From Blautia glucerasea (GTDB taxonomy: Bacteria; Bacillota; Clostridia; Lachnospirales; Lachnospiraceae): a DNA stretch of 64,000 bases. The notes under the pieces were generated by a model, which saw nothing but the letters and a program-made list of their open reading frames with translations, made no database searches and was not told the origin of the DNA. This document shows positions 1-8,031 of the stretch, piece after piece. Location: contig NZ_JAAITU010000001.1 in assembly GCF_013304385.1 (NCBI RefSeq), positions 62,001 to 126,000 of the forward strand, written 5' to 3'. Within the stretch, counting starts at the first letter, position 1; each line of letters begins with the position of its first letter. A program made the position numbers and the translations under genes.

Positions 1-198
1 TATGAGGAGGAAGATTCGGAGTACGAGGACGAGTATGAGGAGGAAGATCCGGAGTACGAGTATGAAGAGGAAGATCCGGAGTACGAGGACGAGTATGAAG
101 AGGAAGATCCGGAGTACGAGGACGAGTATGAAGAGGAAGACCCGGAGTACGAGGACGAGCATGAAGAGGAAGACCCGGAGTACGAGGATGAGTATGAA
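1..198 (+). repeat. 33-bp in-frame tandem repeat
   Basis: Six units, five of 33 bp and one of 27 bp, each encoding a version of EEEDPEYEDEY. The short unit at 34-60 lacks the last two codons. Units at 61-126 are identical, which suggests recent duplication or slippage. The array continues off the window start. Confidence 0.9.
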
Positions 199-1776
199 GA
201 GGATGTTCCTGGGCATAAGGAAGAAAAGAAGCAGCCTTCCCGGAAGCGTGTGCAGGAATCTTCATCCAGAAGGTCTGCCCGTCCAAAGAAAATCGCATAT
301 GTGCCCATCACAGATGAGGATTTGGATTCAGCAATAGTTCCCCGTAAGCATAAGAAAAAGCATAAAGGTCTGAAGGTTACAGGGATAGTAGCTGCAATGA
401 TGATTGTGTCTGCAGGCTGTGCTTATGCAGCTGTATCATACTACTATTCCAACCATTTTTTTCGTGGAACACAGATCAATGGTTTGGATTGCTCGGGCAA
501 GACAGCCTATGAGGTGGAGCAGGCCATTGCAGGGCAGGTAGAGAACTATTCTATTCAGGTCCTGGCGAGAGACCAGGAGCCTGAGAGTATTTCAGGAAGC
601 AGTATTAATTATCAGTATGCATCAGATGGTGAGATACTGGTGCTTTTAAAAAGCCAGAAGCCGTATGAGTGGATCCGTGGTTTTTTTGAAACCAGAAGCT
701 ATACCACCAAAGAAAATGCCACCTATGATAAGACTTTGCTGCAGAATCAGGTGAAGGCATTAAGCTGTGCAAAAGAAGAGAATCAAGTAAAGCCGGAAAA
801 TGCATATGTTGCTTTAAACGGCAGTGAATTTCAGATCGTTCCTGAGACACAGGGTAGTGAACTGAAAGTAAAGGAAGCTTACAAGGTACTTGATGCGGCA
901 GTGGCAGGCAGCCAGACTACTGTGGATCTGGGAAGTGATCCGGAGGTGTATGTTCAGGCAGCAGTTACCAGTGACAGTCCGGATCTGCAGGCTGCCAGAG
1001 ATGCATATAATAATTATACAAAGGCAAGCATTACCTATACTTTTGGCGACCAGCAGGTTACGCTGGACGGAGGCACCCTGAAGGACTGGCTGGAAGTAGA
1101 TGAGAAAGGTCAGCTGATCGGCGGAGATGATTCATCCTTTAAGCAGCATATTACAGATTTTGTGGCGCAGCTGGCAAAGGATCATGATACAGTTGGAACT
1201 ACCAGAGAATTTCATACTACCAGCGGCCGGACAGTGTATGTATATAGCTCTGTTTATGGATGGGAGATCGACCAGGCACAGGAAGTAGAGCAGCTGACCC
1301 AGGAGATCAGCAGTGGTACTCAGACAGTCCGTGAGCCTGCATATTCAAAAAGAGCAGAATCTCACGGCTATAATGACCTGGGCAATACCTATATTGAGGT
1401 TGACCTGTCTGGACAGCATATGTATTATTATCAGGACGGAAGCATTATTTTTGATTCAGATATTGTTTCAGGGGATATGCAGTATGAGGATCGGAAGACT
1501 CCGGAAGGTATTTATACTTTGTACTGGAAGAAGAGCCCAGATGTATTAAGAGGCAAGCAGAAGCCAGACGGCACCTATGAATATGAGACACAGGTTACTT
1601 ACTGGATGCCTTTTAACGGTGGCATAGGATTTCATGATGCATCCTGGCAGCCTTACTTTGGCGGTGACAGATATCTTTATGGAGGATCACACGGATGTAT
1701 CAACATGCCTCCTGCCAATGCAGCGATCCTGTATAATATTATTCAATATGATGTACCGATCATTTGCTTTTATTAA
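1..1776 (+). CDS. L,D-transpeptidase (YkuD) with acidic repeat tail, 5' partial
   Basis: The reading frame is open from the first base, so the N-terminus lies outside the window; 591 residues are visible. Residues 1-70 are an acidic repeat of unit EEEDPEYEDEY. A basic stretch and one membrane segment (about 121-145) follow, so the repeat should be cytoplasmic and the rest outside. The middle resembles the peptidoglycan-binding region of clostridial L,D-transpeptidases. The C-terminus is a YkuD domain with the catalytic motif SHGCINMPP, whose cysteine forms 3-3 cross-links in peptidoglycan. Family assignment is firm; the role of the acidic tail is unknown. Confidence 0.9.
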   Translation, partial: YEEEDSEYEDEYEEEDPEYEYEEEDPEYEDEYEEEDPEYEDEYEEEDPEYEDEHEEEDPEYEDEYEEDVPGHKEEKKQPSRKRVQESSSRRSARPKKIAYVPITDEDLDSAIVPRKHKKKHKGLKVTGIVAAMMIVSAGCAYAAVSYYYSNHFFRGTQINGLDCSGKTAYEVEQAIAGQVENYSIQVLARDQEPESISGSSINYQYASDGEILVLLKSQKPYEWIRGFFETRSYTTKENATYDKTLLQNQVKALSCAKEENQVKPENAYVALNGSEFQIVPETQGSELKVKEAYKVLDAAVAGSQTTVDLGSDPEVYVQAAVTSDSPDLQAARDAYNNYTKASITYTFGDQQVTLDGGTLKDWLEVDEKGQLIGGDDSSFKQHITDFVAQLAKDHDTVGTTREFHTTSGRTVYVYSSVYGWEIDQAQEVEQLTQEISSGTQTVREPAYSKRAESHGYNDLGNTYIEVDLSGQHMYYYQDGSIIFDSDIVSGDMQYEDRKTPEGIYTLYWKKSPDVLRGKQKPDGTYEYETQVTYWMPFNGGIGFHDASWQPYFGGDRYLYGGSHGCINMPPANAAILYNIIQYDVPIICFY

Positions 1777-1816
1777 GCAGGAATGGATGCATATTTAAAA
1801 AGATTGGAGAAGAACG

Positions 1817-2110
1817 ATGGGGGAAACACTGGACATTTTTATTACTGTTGTGTCGCTGGTAGTGGGAGTTATGCTGCTTACAGGACATGGGGATTTTTTT
1901 ATGAAGGGCGGAAATGCAGATTTACGGAAGAAGCTTTATGATGAAGAAAAATTACAGAGAGCTTCTGGGATCGGACTGCTTTGCTATGGTGCTGTTACAG
2001 GGATAAATATGCTTTTTCAGGGATTTACAGCATCCATTATTTATTTTGTAGTCATTCTTGTTATTTCAGCAGTTCTGATCTGGTACATTCGTACCAGATG
2101 CAGGAAATAA
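1817..2110 (+). CDS. Small membrane protein, DUF3784-like
   Basis: A 97-residue protein with three predicted membrane segments (about 7-25, 50-70 and 73-92) and a short polar loop between the first two. The pattern GHGDFFMKGGN followed by a helix pair resembles DUF3784 proteins common in Lachnospiraceae, whose function is not known. It starts 40 bp after the L,D-transpeptidase behind a GGAG site and is probably co-transcribed with it. A terminator follows. Confidence 0.7.
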   Translation: MGETLDIFITVVSLVVGVMLLTGHGDFFMKGGNADLRKKLYDEEKLQRASGIGLLCYGAVTGINMLFQGFTASIIYFVVILVISAVLIWYIRTRCRK

Positions 2111-2118
2111 TAACTGCC

Positions 2119-2167
2119 GCCAGCGGATCTACCTGCAGATCGTAAGCAGGTCCGCTGGTTTTTTTAT
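2119..2167. terminator. Terminator between convergent genes
   Basis: The arms CCAGCGGA and TCCGCTGG, extended inward by CCTGC/GCAGG, form a stable hairpin followed by seven T on the + strand. It ends the 1817-2110 gene and overlaps the 3' end of the minus-strand HAD gene. Confidence 0.85.
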
Positions 2168-2749
2168 GATATAGTCTGGATTTTCTACTGTTCCATAGCC
2201 GTAAGAGGCAAAGATAAAATCTACACCGGCCTTTTGGCATGCTTCAAAATCCCCTTTGGTATCGCCTACGTATACAGGGGCATGGAGATGATGCTTTTTT
2301 ACAAGTGCCATAATGTTTTCTGCCTTGGCCTGTCCGGAGATACCTGGGCAGAGATAGTCTGTGATCATTGGGGCAAAGCCTGTCTTTTCCATAACAAGCT
2401 CAATATAGCCTGCCTGGCAGTTGCTTACAATAAAAAGAGGAAAACGGCCGGACAATTCTTTCAGTACTTCCTCCATGTTTTCGTAAACAGGTGCACCTTC
2501 CTTTTTAAGGGCTTCGTGCTCCTTTTTACATAGAATATCGATCAGCTTAAGCTGGTCTTCCTGGGAAAGCGAAGGAAAAAGCTGTCTTGAAATATCGGGA
2601 AGAAGCTGACCGAATAAGGACTTCAACATAGGGGCTGTGATCACAGTATTCAGCTGCGTATGTTCTTTCACATAATGGGTCCATGTCCTTGCTACCACTT
2701 CAGTAGCATCCCAGATAGTTCCGTCTACATCAAAAATGATTCCATCCAT
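2129..2749 (-). CDS. HAD family hydrolase, phosphoglycolate phosphatase-like
   Basis: A 206-residue HAD phosphatase. Motif I is DVDGTIWD near residue 7, motif II is VSNC near 108, and motif III/IV is YVGDTKGDFEAC near 160. The helical cap between motifs I and II fits the subclass I Gph/PgmB-like group, which hydrolyses small phosphate esters. The substrate cannot be read from sequence. It is a single gene converging on the upstream operon. Its leader carries a hairpin repeat seen again at 34147. Confidence 0.85.
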   Translation of the reverse strand: MDGIIFDVDGTIWDATEVVARTWTHYVKEHTQLNTVITAPMLKSLFGQLLPDISRQLFPSLSQEDQLKLIDILCKKEHEALKKEGAPVYENMEEVLKELSGRFPLFIVSNCQAGYIELVMEKTGFAPMITDYLCPGISGQAKAENIMALVKKHHLHAPVYVGDTKGDFEACQKAGVDFIFASYGYGTVENPDYIIKKPADLLTICR

Positions 2750-2790
2750 GAATATGTAACCTCACTTGTTTTTAGATAGCGCGTCCCAAG

Positions 2791-2850
2791 GTTATTCTCC
2801 CACCCTTGTGCAAGCACAGGTGGGATCAGACCTTTTGACATTGTAATCAT
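2791..2850 (-). repeat. Dispersed hairpin repeat, copy 1
   Basis: Matches 34147-34206 at 55 of 60 positions in opposite orientation, and all five differences are transitions. Its core can fold as CCCACC, a two-base bulge, TGTG, loop CAAG, CACA and GGTGGG. It lies in sense orientation about 40 bp before the HAD start codon, and an ATG-initiated short frame runs through it. Confidence 0.8.
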
Positions 2851-2896
2851 TTTATTAGAGACAGAAGAAAAAAGCAACTACCTTTTAGGAAAAGGC

Positions 2897-3021
2897 ATAT
2901 CAGCTGGGAGTCAATCCCCCAGCTGATATAGCCTCCGGCAGGATTGCAGAGGTGCGCAGGAGAAGTATGTCATGCAATTGCATGACGCGCACCTCGCAGC
3001 AAGAATGCCGAGGCATTCTTG
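2897..3021. repeat. Cluster of three inverted repeats
   Basis: Three adjacent hairpins. 2897-2908 pairs with 2918-2929 (12 perfect bp). 2949-2957 pairs with 2987-2995 (9 bp) and encloses the perfect 18-base palindrome GTCATGCAATTGCATGAC at 2969-2986. 3000-3009 pairs with 3012-3021 (10 bp). None has a clear T-run, so they are not simple terminators. Confidence 0.8.
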
Positions 3022-3087
3022 AATATGACTATGACTTTTATAACTTTCACATTAGAAAAAATATAACAACAAGAAGATAGGAGAAAA

Positions 3088-3783
3088 ATGAAATACGCAC
3101 ATATAGTAAGAGCAATATTTCTGGAAAGACCCAATCGTTTTATTGCAATTGTGGATATCCAGGGACAAAGAGAAACTGTTCATGTAAAGAATACAGGCAG
3201 GTGTAAGGAATTGCTGATTCCGGGCACAGAAGTGATTCTGGAGAAAAGTGACAATCCGGCACGGAAGACAGCATATGACCTGGTCTGTGTTTATAAAGGA
3301 CACAGACTGATCAATATGGATTCAGCAGCACCGAATCAGGCAGCTGCAGAGTGGATACGGGAGGGAGGACTTTTTCCAGAAAAAGTAAGTGTGACAACTG
3401 AAAAAACTTTCGGTAATTCCCGTTTTGATATTTATGCAGAATCAGAAAAAAGAAAAGCATTTATAGAAGTGAAAGGTGTTACTCTTGAAGAAAATGGTGT
3501 GGTACGTTTTCCTGACGCACCTACCATAAGAGGGGTAAAGCATGTGGAGGAACTGATCCAATGTCTTGAAGAAGGATATGAGGCCTATCTTCTTCTGGTG
3601 ATTCAGATGGAGCAGGTGCTTCGATTTGAACCAAACTGGAAAACACACCAGGCATTCGGAAGGGCGCTTGTGAAGGCACAGCAGGCAGGTGTGAAGATCC
3701 TGGCAAGAGAGTGTATTGTAACACCAGATGAGATGAAGATCAACAGTAAGGTGCCGGTTTTCTTGGAGGAGAGCAGTGAGTGA
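3088..3783 (+). CDS. sfsA: SfsA family protein
   Basis: A 231-residue protein matching SfsA over its whole length, including the N-terminal FLERPNRFIAIVD, the HVKNTGRCKELL segment and the VEVKG-like core FIEVKGVTLEE. SfsA was named for sugar fermentation stimulation in E. coli; the fold joins an OB-like N-domain to a nuclease-like core, and its reaction is unsettled. The ATG follows a GATAGGAG site. The end overlaps the mutY start by 8 bp, so the two are translationally coupled. Confidence 0.93.
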   Translation: MKYAHIVRAIFLERPNRFIAIVDIQGQRETVHVKNTGRCKELLIPGTEVILEKSDNPARKTAYDLVCVYKGHRLINMDSAAPNQAAAEWIREGGLFPEKVSVTTEKTFGNSRFDIYAESEKRKAFIEVKGVTLEENGVVRFPDAPTIRGVKHVEELIQCLEEGYEAYLLLVIQMEQVLRFEPNWKTHQAFGRALVKAQQAGVKILARECIVTPDEMKINSKVPVFLEESSE

Positions 3784-4840
3784 GCAGACAGTGAAAAAAG
3801 AAATTGTGGAGCCGCTTCTTACATGGTATAATGCAGTTAAGCGCAATTTACCATGGCGTGATAAAGATAATGCATATTATACCTGGGTATCTGAGATTAT
3901 GCTTCAGCAGACAAGGGTTGAGGCAGTAAAGCCTTATTTTAATAGATTTATCAGCAGATTGCCAGATATCCAGAGCCTTGCCATCTGTCCGGAAGAAGAG
4001 CTTATGAAGCTGTGGGAAGGGCTTGGATATTATAGCAGGGTAAGGAATATGCAAAAGGCGGCAATTCAGATAGTGGAGCAGTATGACGGGCATTTGCCAA
4101 AGGATTTTGAGAAGCTTTTATCCTTAAAAGGGATTGGCCGGTATACAGCCGGGGCAATTGCTTCCATTGCTTACAGGATTCCTGTTCCTGCTGTGGATGG
4201 AAATGTGCTCCGGGTAGTGACAAGGCTTACAGAAAACCCACAGGATATTATGAAGACGGCAGTCCGTACAGAGATCGAGAAGCAGTTATCTGACATTATT
4301 CCAGTGCTGGCACCAGGGGATTTTAATCAGGCATTGATGGAGCTTGGAGCTATGGTCTGTGTACCATCAGGCTCACCTAAATGTAATATTTGTCCGGTAA
4401 AAGAGTTCTGCCGGGCATATATAAGCGGCCATCAGGAAGCATACCCTGTTAAAGCAAAGAAAAAATCAAGATCCATTGAAGAGAGGACAGTTCTGGTTAT
4501 CCAGGATGGCTGCTGCACAGTACTGCGGAAGCGACCAGGGAAAGGGTTACTGGCCGGGCTTTATGAATTTCCCAATAGGCTGGGATACTATAGCAGAACA
4601 CAGGTCCTGTCCTATGTGAGAGATTTGGGGTTGGATCCCTTATACATCCGTGAACTTCCTGATTCCAAGCATATCTTTTCTCATATTGAGTGGAGAATGA
4701 AAGCTTATCAGATCAAGGTGGCTTCATTGGACGGAGAAATGACACAGGACTTTTTCTTTGCAGGACGAGAGGAAACACAGCAACATTATGCCATACCGTC
4801 TGCATTCGGGGCATATTTAAAATATTTGAGAGAAGCGTAA
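3776..4840 (+). CDS. mutY: A/G-specific adenine DNA glycosylase MutY
   Basis: A 354-residue base-excision repair enzyme that removes adenine mispaired with 8-oxoguanine. Visible features are the MLQQTRVEAV segment, the helix-hairpin-helix LLSLKGIGRYTAGAI with the catalytic aspartate in PAVDGNVLRV, and an iron-sulfur cluster loop C-x7-C-x2-C-x5-C near residues 198-215. That first spacing is one residue longer than the E. coli C-x6-C. The C-terminal third is a NUDIX-like 8-oxoG recognition domain. It starts with GTG inside the end of sfsA. Confidence 0.95.
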   Translation: MSEQTVKKEIVEPLLTWYNAVKRNLPWRDKDNAYYTWVSEIMLQQTRVEAVKPYFNRFISRLPDIQSLAICPEEELMKLWEGLGYYSRVRNMQKAAIQIVEQYDGHLPKDFEKLLSLKGIGRYTAGAIASIAYRIPVPAVDGNVLRVVTRLTENPQDIMKTAVRTEIEKQLSDIIPVLAPGDFNQALMELGAMVCVPSGSPKCNICPVKEFCRAYISGHQEAYPVKAKKKSRSIEERTVLVIQDGCCTVLRKRPGKGLLAGLYEFPNRLGYYSRTQVLSYVRDLGLDPLYIRELPDSKHIFSHIEWRMKAYQIKVASLDGEMTQDFFFAGREETQQHYAIPSAFGAYLKYLREA

Positions 4841-4892
4841 TGATCTGGCAGACAGTATTTTGCACATAATTGCCAGGACGCTGAACAGTTAT
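4837..4892. repeat. Dispersed hairpin repeat (degenerate GTAACTATTCAG family)
   Basis: GTAATGATCTGGCAGACAGTA near the left end and CTGAACAGTTAT at the right end resemble the two arms of the elements at 29585 and 30129. The left arm overlaps the mutY stop codon. Confidence 0.45.
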
Positions 4893-4928
4893 CTTAAAAT
4901 ATCATAAGTTACAGGTGAGGAGAATTTT

Positions 4929-5945
4929 ATGAAGTTATTAAGTATTGCTATTCCGTGCTACAATTCAGAGGCTTATATGGAGAAATGTATCAATTCTCTC
5001 CTTTTGGGGGGAGAGGAAGTGGAGATCCTGGTCGTGGATGATGGTTCTAGTGACAGGACTGCACAGATCGCAGATGAGTATGCAGAAAAGTATCCTACTA
5101 TTGTACGTGCCCTTCATCAGGAGAACGGCGGCCATGGTGCAGCGGTAAATACCGGACTTAAGAATGCTACAGGGCTTTATTTTAAGGTGGTTGACAGTGA
5201 TGACTGGGTGAATCGTGAATCCTATGAGAAGATTCTCCATACTCTGGAAGAATTGGTCAAGGGGTCCCACACAGTAGATCTTCTGATCAGTAACTTCGTT
5301 TATGAGAAGCAGGGAGCTGTCAAGAAAAGAGTGATGCATTATAGACATTGCTTTCCTACAGAAGAAGTTTTTACCTGGGATCAGGTAAAGCATATGCCAA
5401 AAGGCAAGTACCTGCTGATGCATTCACTGATCTACAGGACAAAGCTTCTGGTTGACTGTGGATTAGAGCTTCCCAGACATACCTTCTATGTGGATAACAT
5501 TTTTGCATTTGATCCTCTTCCCTATGTGAAGACCATGTATTATGTGGATACTAATTTCTACAGATACTTTATAGGCCGGGATGACCAGTCTGTTAATGAA
5601 ACAGTAATGATCCGCAGGATCGACCAGCAGATCAGAGTAAATAAGCTGATGGTGGATTCTTATACAAAGCATACGTCCATGAACAAAAGAACCAGAAAGT
5701 ATATGATCAGTTATCTGGATATTATTACCACTGTTTCTTCTATTATGCTGATCCGTTCAGGCACAGCTGAGGCACTGGAAAAGAAGAAAGAGCTTTTAAC
5801 ATATATCAAGGATACCAACAGATCACTGTATTCAAGGCTGCGTTTTGGCCTGATGGGGAATTTCATGAACCTGCCGGGAAGAGGCGGAAGAAAGATCTCT
5901 GTGGCAGCTTACAAACTGTGTCAGAAATTCTACGGATTTAACTAA
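4929..5945 (+). CDS. Family 2 glycosyltransferase
   Basis: A 338-residue GT-A type glycosyltransferase. The N-terminus SIAIPCYNSEAYMEKCINSL is followed by the nucleotide-binding VVDDGSSDRT and the metal-binding VVDSDDW (about residues 86-92). There is no membrane segment, so it probably works on the cytoplasmic face, adding sugars to a lipid or wall polymer. Donor and acceptor are not readable. It stands alone behind a GTGAGGAG site and ends at a convergent terminator. Confidence 0.88.
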   Translation: MKLLSIAIPCYNSEAYMEKCINSLLLGGEEVEILVVDDGSSDRTAQIADEYAEKYPTIVRALHQENGGHGAAVNTGLKNATGLYFKVVDSDDWVNRESYEKILHTLEELVKGSHTVDLLISNFVYEKQGAVKKRVMHYRHCFPTEEVFTWDQVKHMPKGKYLLMHSLIYRTKLLVDCGLELPRHTFYVDNIFAFDPLPYVKTMYYVDTNFYRYFIGRDDQSVNETVMIRRIDQQIRVNKLMVDSYTKHTSMNKRTRKYMISYLDIITTVSSIMLIRSGTAEALEKKKELLTYIKDTNRSLYSRLRFGLMGNFMNLPGRGGRKISVAAYKLCQKFYGFN

Positions 5946-6010
5946 GAGATGCATTACAGACATGAGACAGAGTCTGTACCTGCATAAGATAAGGCAATAA
6001 GAGAGATAAT

Positions 6011-6067
6011 GAAAGGGCTGCAACCCGGAGTGCAAAGGCATTCTTGATCCGGTGTTGCGGCCCTTAT
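6011..6067. terminator. Terminator between convergent genes
   Basis: The left arm AAGGGCTGCAAC-CCGGA pairs with the right arm TCCGGTGTTGCGGCCCTT around a loop of about 20 nt. It lies between the glycosyltransferase and the minus-strand PAP2 gene, so it may serve both. Confidence 0.7.
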
Positions 6068-6081
6068 AACATACTGTGGAA

Positions 6082-6777
6082 TCAGAATTTCCTGTGTTTT
6101 TCTTTGCTGATGCTTTCAAAAACAACTTTCTTGTGTGCACGTACAGTAGTCTTTTGCGGATAGAAAAACAGATATCCGAAAAGCGCAAGAGTGGAACCAA
6201 GGCACACATCGATTACAGAATGCTGCTTCAAAAACATGGTAGACATAATGATCAGTATGGTAAGGATCAGGGAACCGATCCGGACACCTTTACGATCTTT
6301 TAGTGACTGACAATTGGAAAGGGACATGTGAATCGCTAGAGAATTAAACACATGGATACTGGGAAGCACATTAGTAGGTGTATCTGTTCTGTAAATAAAC
6401 TTTACAAGGTCTGTAAAAATATTATCTCTGGGAAATTCATGAGGTCTTAAGTGAAGTACATTGGGATACACATAAGATACGATCAGAAAAATAGTCATTC
6501 CCATCATTAGATTAAAAATCAGCTGATAATATTCTTTTTTGTTGTTGTTCTTAAAGATGAAGTACCATATGGTCATAATCATATATGGAAACCATAACAA
6601 GTATGGAACGATAAAGTACTCACAAAATGGTATGTAACTATCAAATACAGTATCGATCACATGATATTGATAACTGAATACAGTGCGGTTCTCCAGATAA
6701 TTGAACGTGATCAGATATAGAAGCGCATAAATGGCGATCACAAGACCATGCCTGTATTTTTTAATGAATTTTATCAT
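6082..6777 (-). CDS. PAP2 family membrane phosphatase
   Basis: A 231-residue protein with about six membrane helices. The PAP2 active-site signatures are present as LPSIHVFNSLAIH (motif PSxH) and STMFLKQHSVIDV (histidine and aspartate of the last motif). Such enzymes dephosphorylate lipid phosphates such as phosphatidic acid or undecaprenyl pyrophosphate. A diacylglycerol-kinase-like gene lies just upstream in the same direction (32 bp gap), which suggests the pair interconverts lipids and their phosphates. The basic C-terminal tail is cytoplasmic. Confidence 0.85.
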   Translation of the reverse strand: MIKFIKKYRHGLVIAIYALLYLITFNYLENRTVFSYQYHVIDTVFDSYIPFCEYFIVPYLLWFPYMIMTIWYFIFKNNNKKEYYQLIFNLMMGMTIFLIVSYVYPNVLHLRPHEFPRDNIFTDLVKFIYRTDTPTNVLPSIHVFNSLAIHMSLSNCQSLKDRKGVRIGSLILTILIIMSTMFLKQHSVIDVCLGSTLALFGYLFFYPQKTTVRAHKKVVFESISKEKHRKF

Positions 6778-6809
6778 GTAAATTTATTCACTCCTTTTAA
6801 ACGAAGAGA

Positions 6810-7742
6810 TTATACCATAGGCATAATCACTTTTAAAGAATTGTTTTCAAGGAAAATGGAGATTTTATCGGAAATGCCACCGGATTCTCCGTCTTTGTGC
6901 ACAGAAACCGGGGCACTGGTATTAATATCTATGCTTTTACAACGGAAAATATGTATGCCCTTGACGTGAACATGTTTACCGAAAAAGGCAGTAGGGAGCA
7001 TCAGAAGAAGCTTCAGCTTGCTCATGCCTTCAGCTGTGATCACATCCAGCATACCATCCTGGGGACTGGCATCCGGACAGAATTTAAAACCGCCTCCTTC
7101 ATATTTCTGGTTCATAACTGCAGTAAAATATACATTGTCATAGTGGTATATCCTGTCTCCATCCATATGTAACGTCATGGAGAAAAGATGAAGGAACATT
7201 AGCTTTTTTAAAGCTATAAAAAGATAGATCAGCTTGCCAAGGTGCAGACGGTTGAAAATCTTTTTGAAGGGAGTAGAAAGCACCTCCTGACATACTGCTG
7301 CGTCATATCCCATCCCGGCACTGATACCAAATCGGTATTTACTGCCCTCTGAAGAAATACAGGGAACATCCATCTTCATGATCCGATCCTGGCGGATAAT
7401 GGAAGTAAGGGCCGCATCCGGATCCTTGGGAAGGGCCATGCCTCTACAGAAATCATTTCCTGAACCGGTGGGAATATAGCCGAAGATCACACTGCGAAGA
7501 TCACTGATTCCGGTAAGTACCTCATAAATGGTACCGTCTCCGCCTACTGTCACCAGTGTTACAGGAGCATCTGGAGTACCAAGACTGCTGATTTGTCTGG
7601 AAAGAGTGGTGGCATGTCCTACGTGCTCTGTAAGATAACTGCGAAATTCAATATTCTGCTGAAGCAGCCGCGCCCGCAGGTTGTTCCAGATACACTTGCC
7701 CATGCCAGATCTGGATTTGGGGTTCACTATAAAGTAATACAT
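6810..7742 (-). CDS. Diacylglycerol kinase family lipid kinase (YegS/DgkB-like)
   Basis: A 310-residue lipid kinase. It shows the N-terminal FIVNPKSRSGMGK, the nucleotide-binding VTVGGDGTIYEVLTG (about 64-78) and IPTGSGNDFCRGM (about 90-102) of the DAGK catalytic domain, and a C-terminal beta-rich half. The family phosphorylates diacylglycerol or related lipids for re-entry into phospholipid synthesis. It is co-oriented with the PAP2 gene and probably forms a two-gene lipid operon with it. Confidence 0.9.
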   Translation of the reverse strand: MYYFIVNPKSRSGMGKCIWNNLRARLLQQNIEFRSYLTEHVGHATTLSRQISSLGTPDAPVTLVTVGGDGTIYEVLTGISDLRSVIFGYIPTGSGNDFCRGMALPKDPDAALTSIIRQDRIMKMDVPCISSEGSKYRFGISAGMGYDAAVCQEVLSTPFKKIFNRLHLGKLIYLFIALKKLMFLHLFSMTLHMDGDRIYHYDNVYFTAVMNQKYEGGGFKFCPDASPQDGMLDVITAEGMSKLKLLLMLPTAFFGKHVHVKGIHIFRCKSIDINTSAPVSVHKDGESGGISDKISIFLENNSLKVIMPMV

Positions 7743-8031
7743 TTTTCTCTCCCTGTGTTTACTGCTTTTTTATTATCCACTGATAGGTAAAATCATATGG
7801 ATGCAGATCTTTTGATCCTGGCATCATAATAACATTGTAACATCTGATTTACAAATGGTTTTTTCTTTAGATTTATGAAAAAAGTGTAAAGTACAGAGTA
7901 TACCCGGTGACTGCAGAGGCTGATAAGTTAGATGGCAAAAATCACAGAAAACGTTCTTTGAAGCCTTGCTGGAATTATAGCTGCGGATATGGTATACTGC
8001 AAAAAAGAGAGCTTGATCAGGGAGTGAGAGA

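Larger units (their letters stand above)
2750..3087. other. Divergent intergenic region with several hairpins
   Basis: 338 bp between the HAD gene and sfsA. It holds a 60-bp dispersed repeat (2791-2850) and three strong hairpins (2897-2929, 2949-2995, 3000-3021). No coding gene was recognised apart from a short leader reading frame within the repeat. Confidence 0.7.

Noticed and set aside
1-337. 111-residue arginine/lysine-rich frame over the acidic repeat
   Set aside because: A shadow in frame 2 of the L,D-transpeptidase repeat; the other frame is open throughout and continues into the conserved domain.
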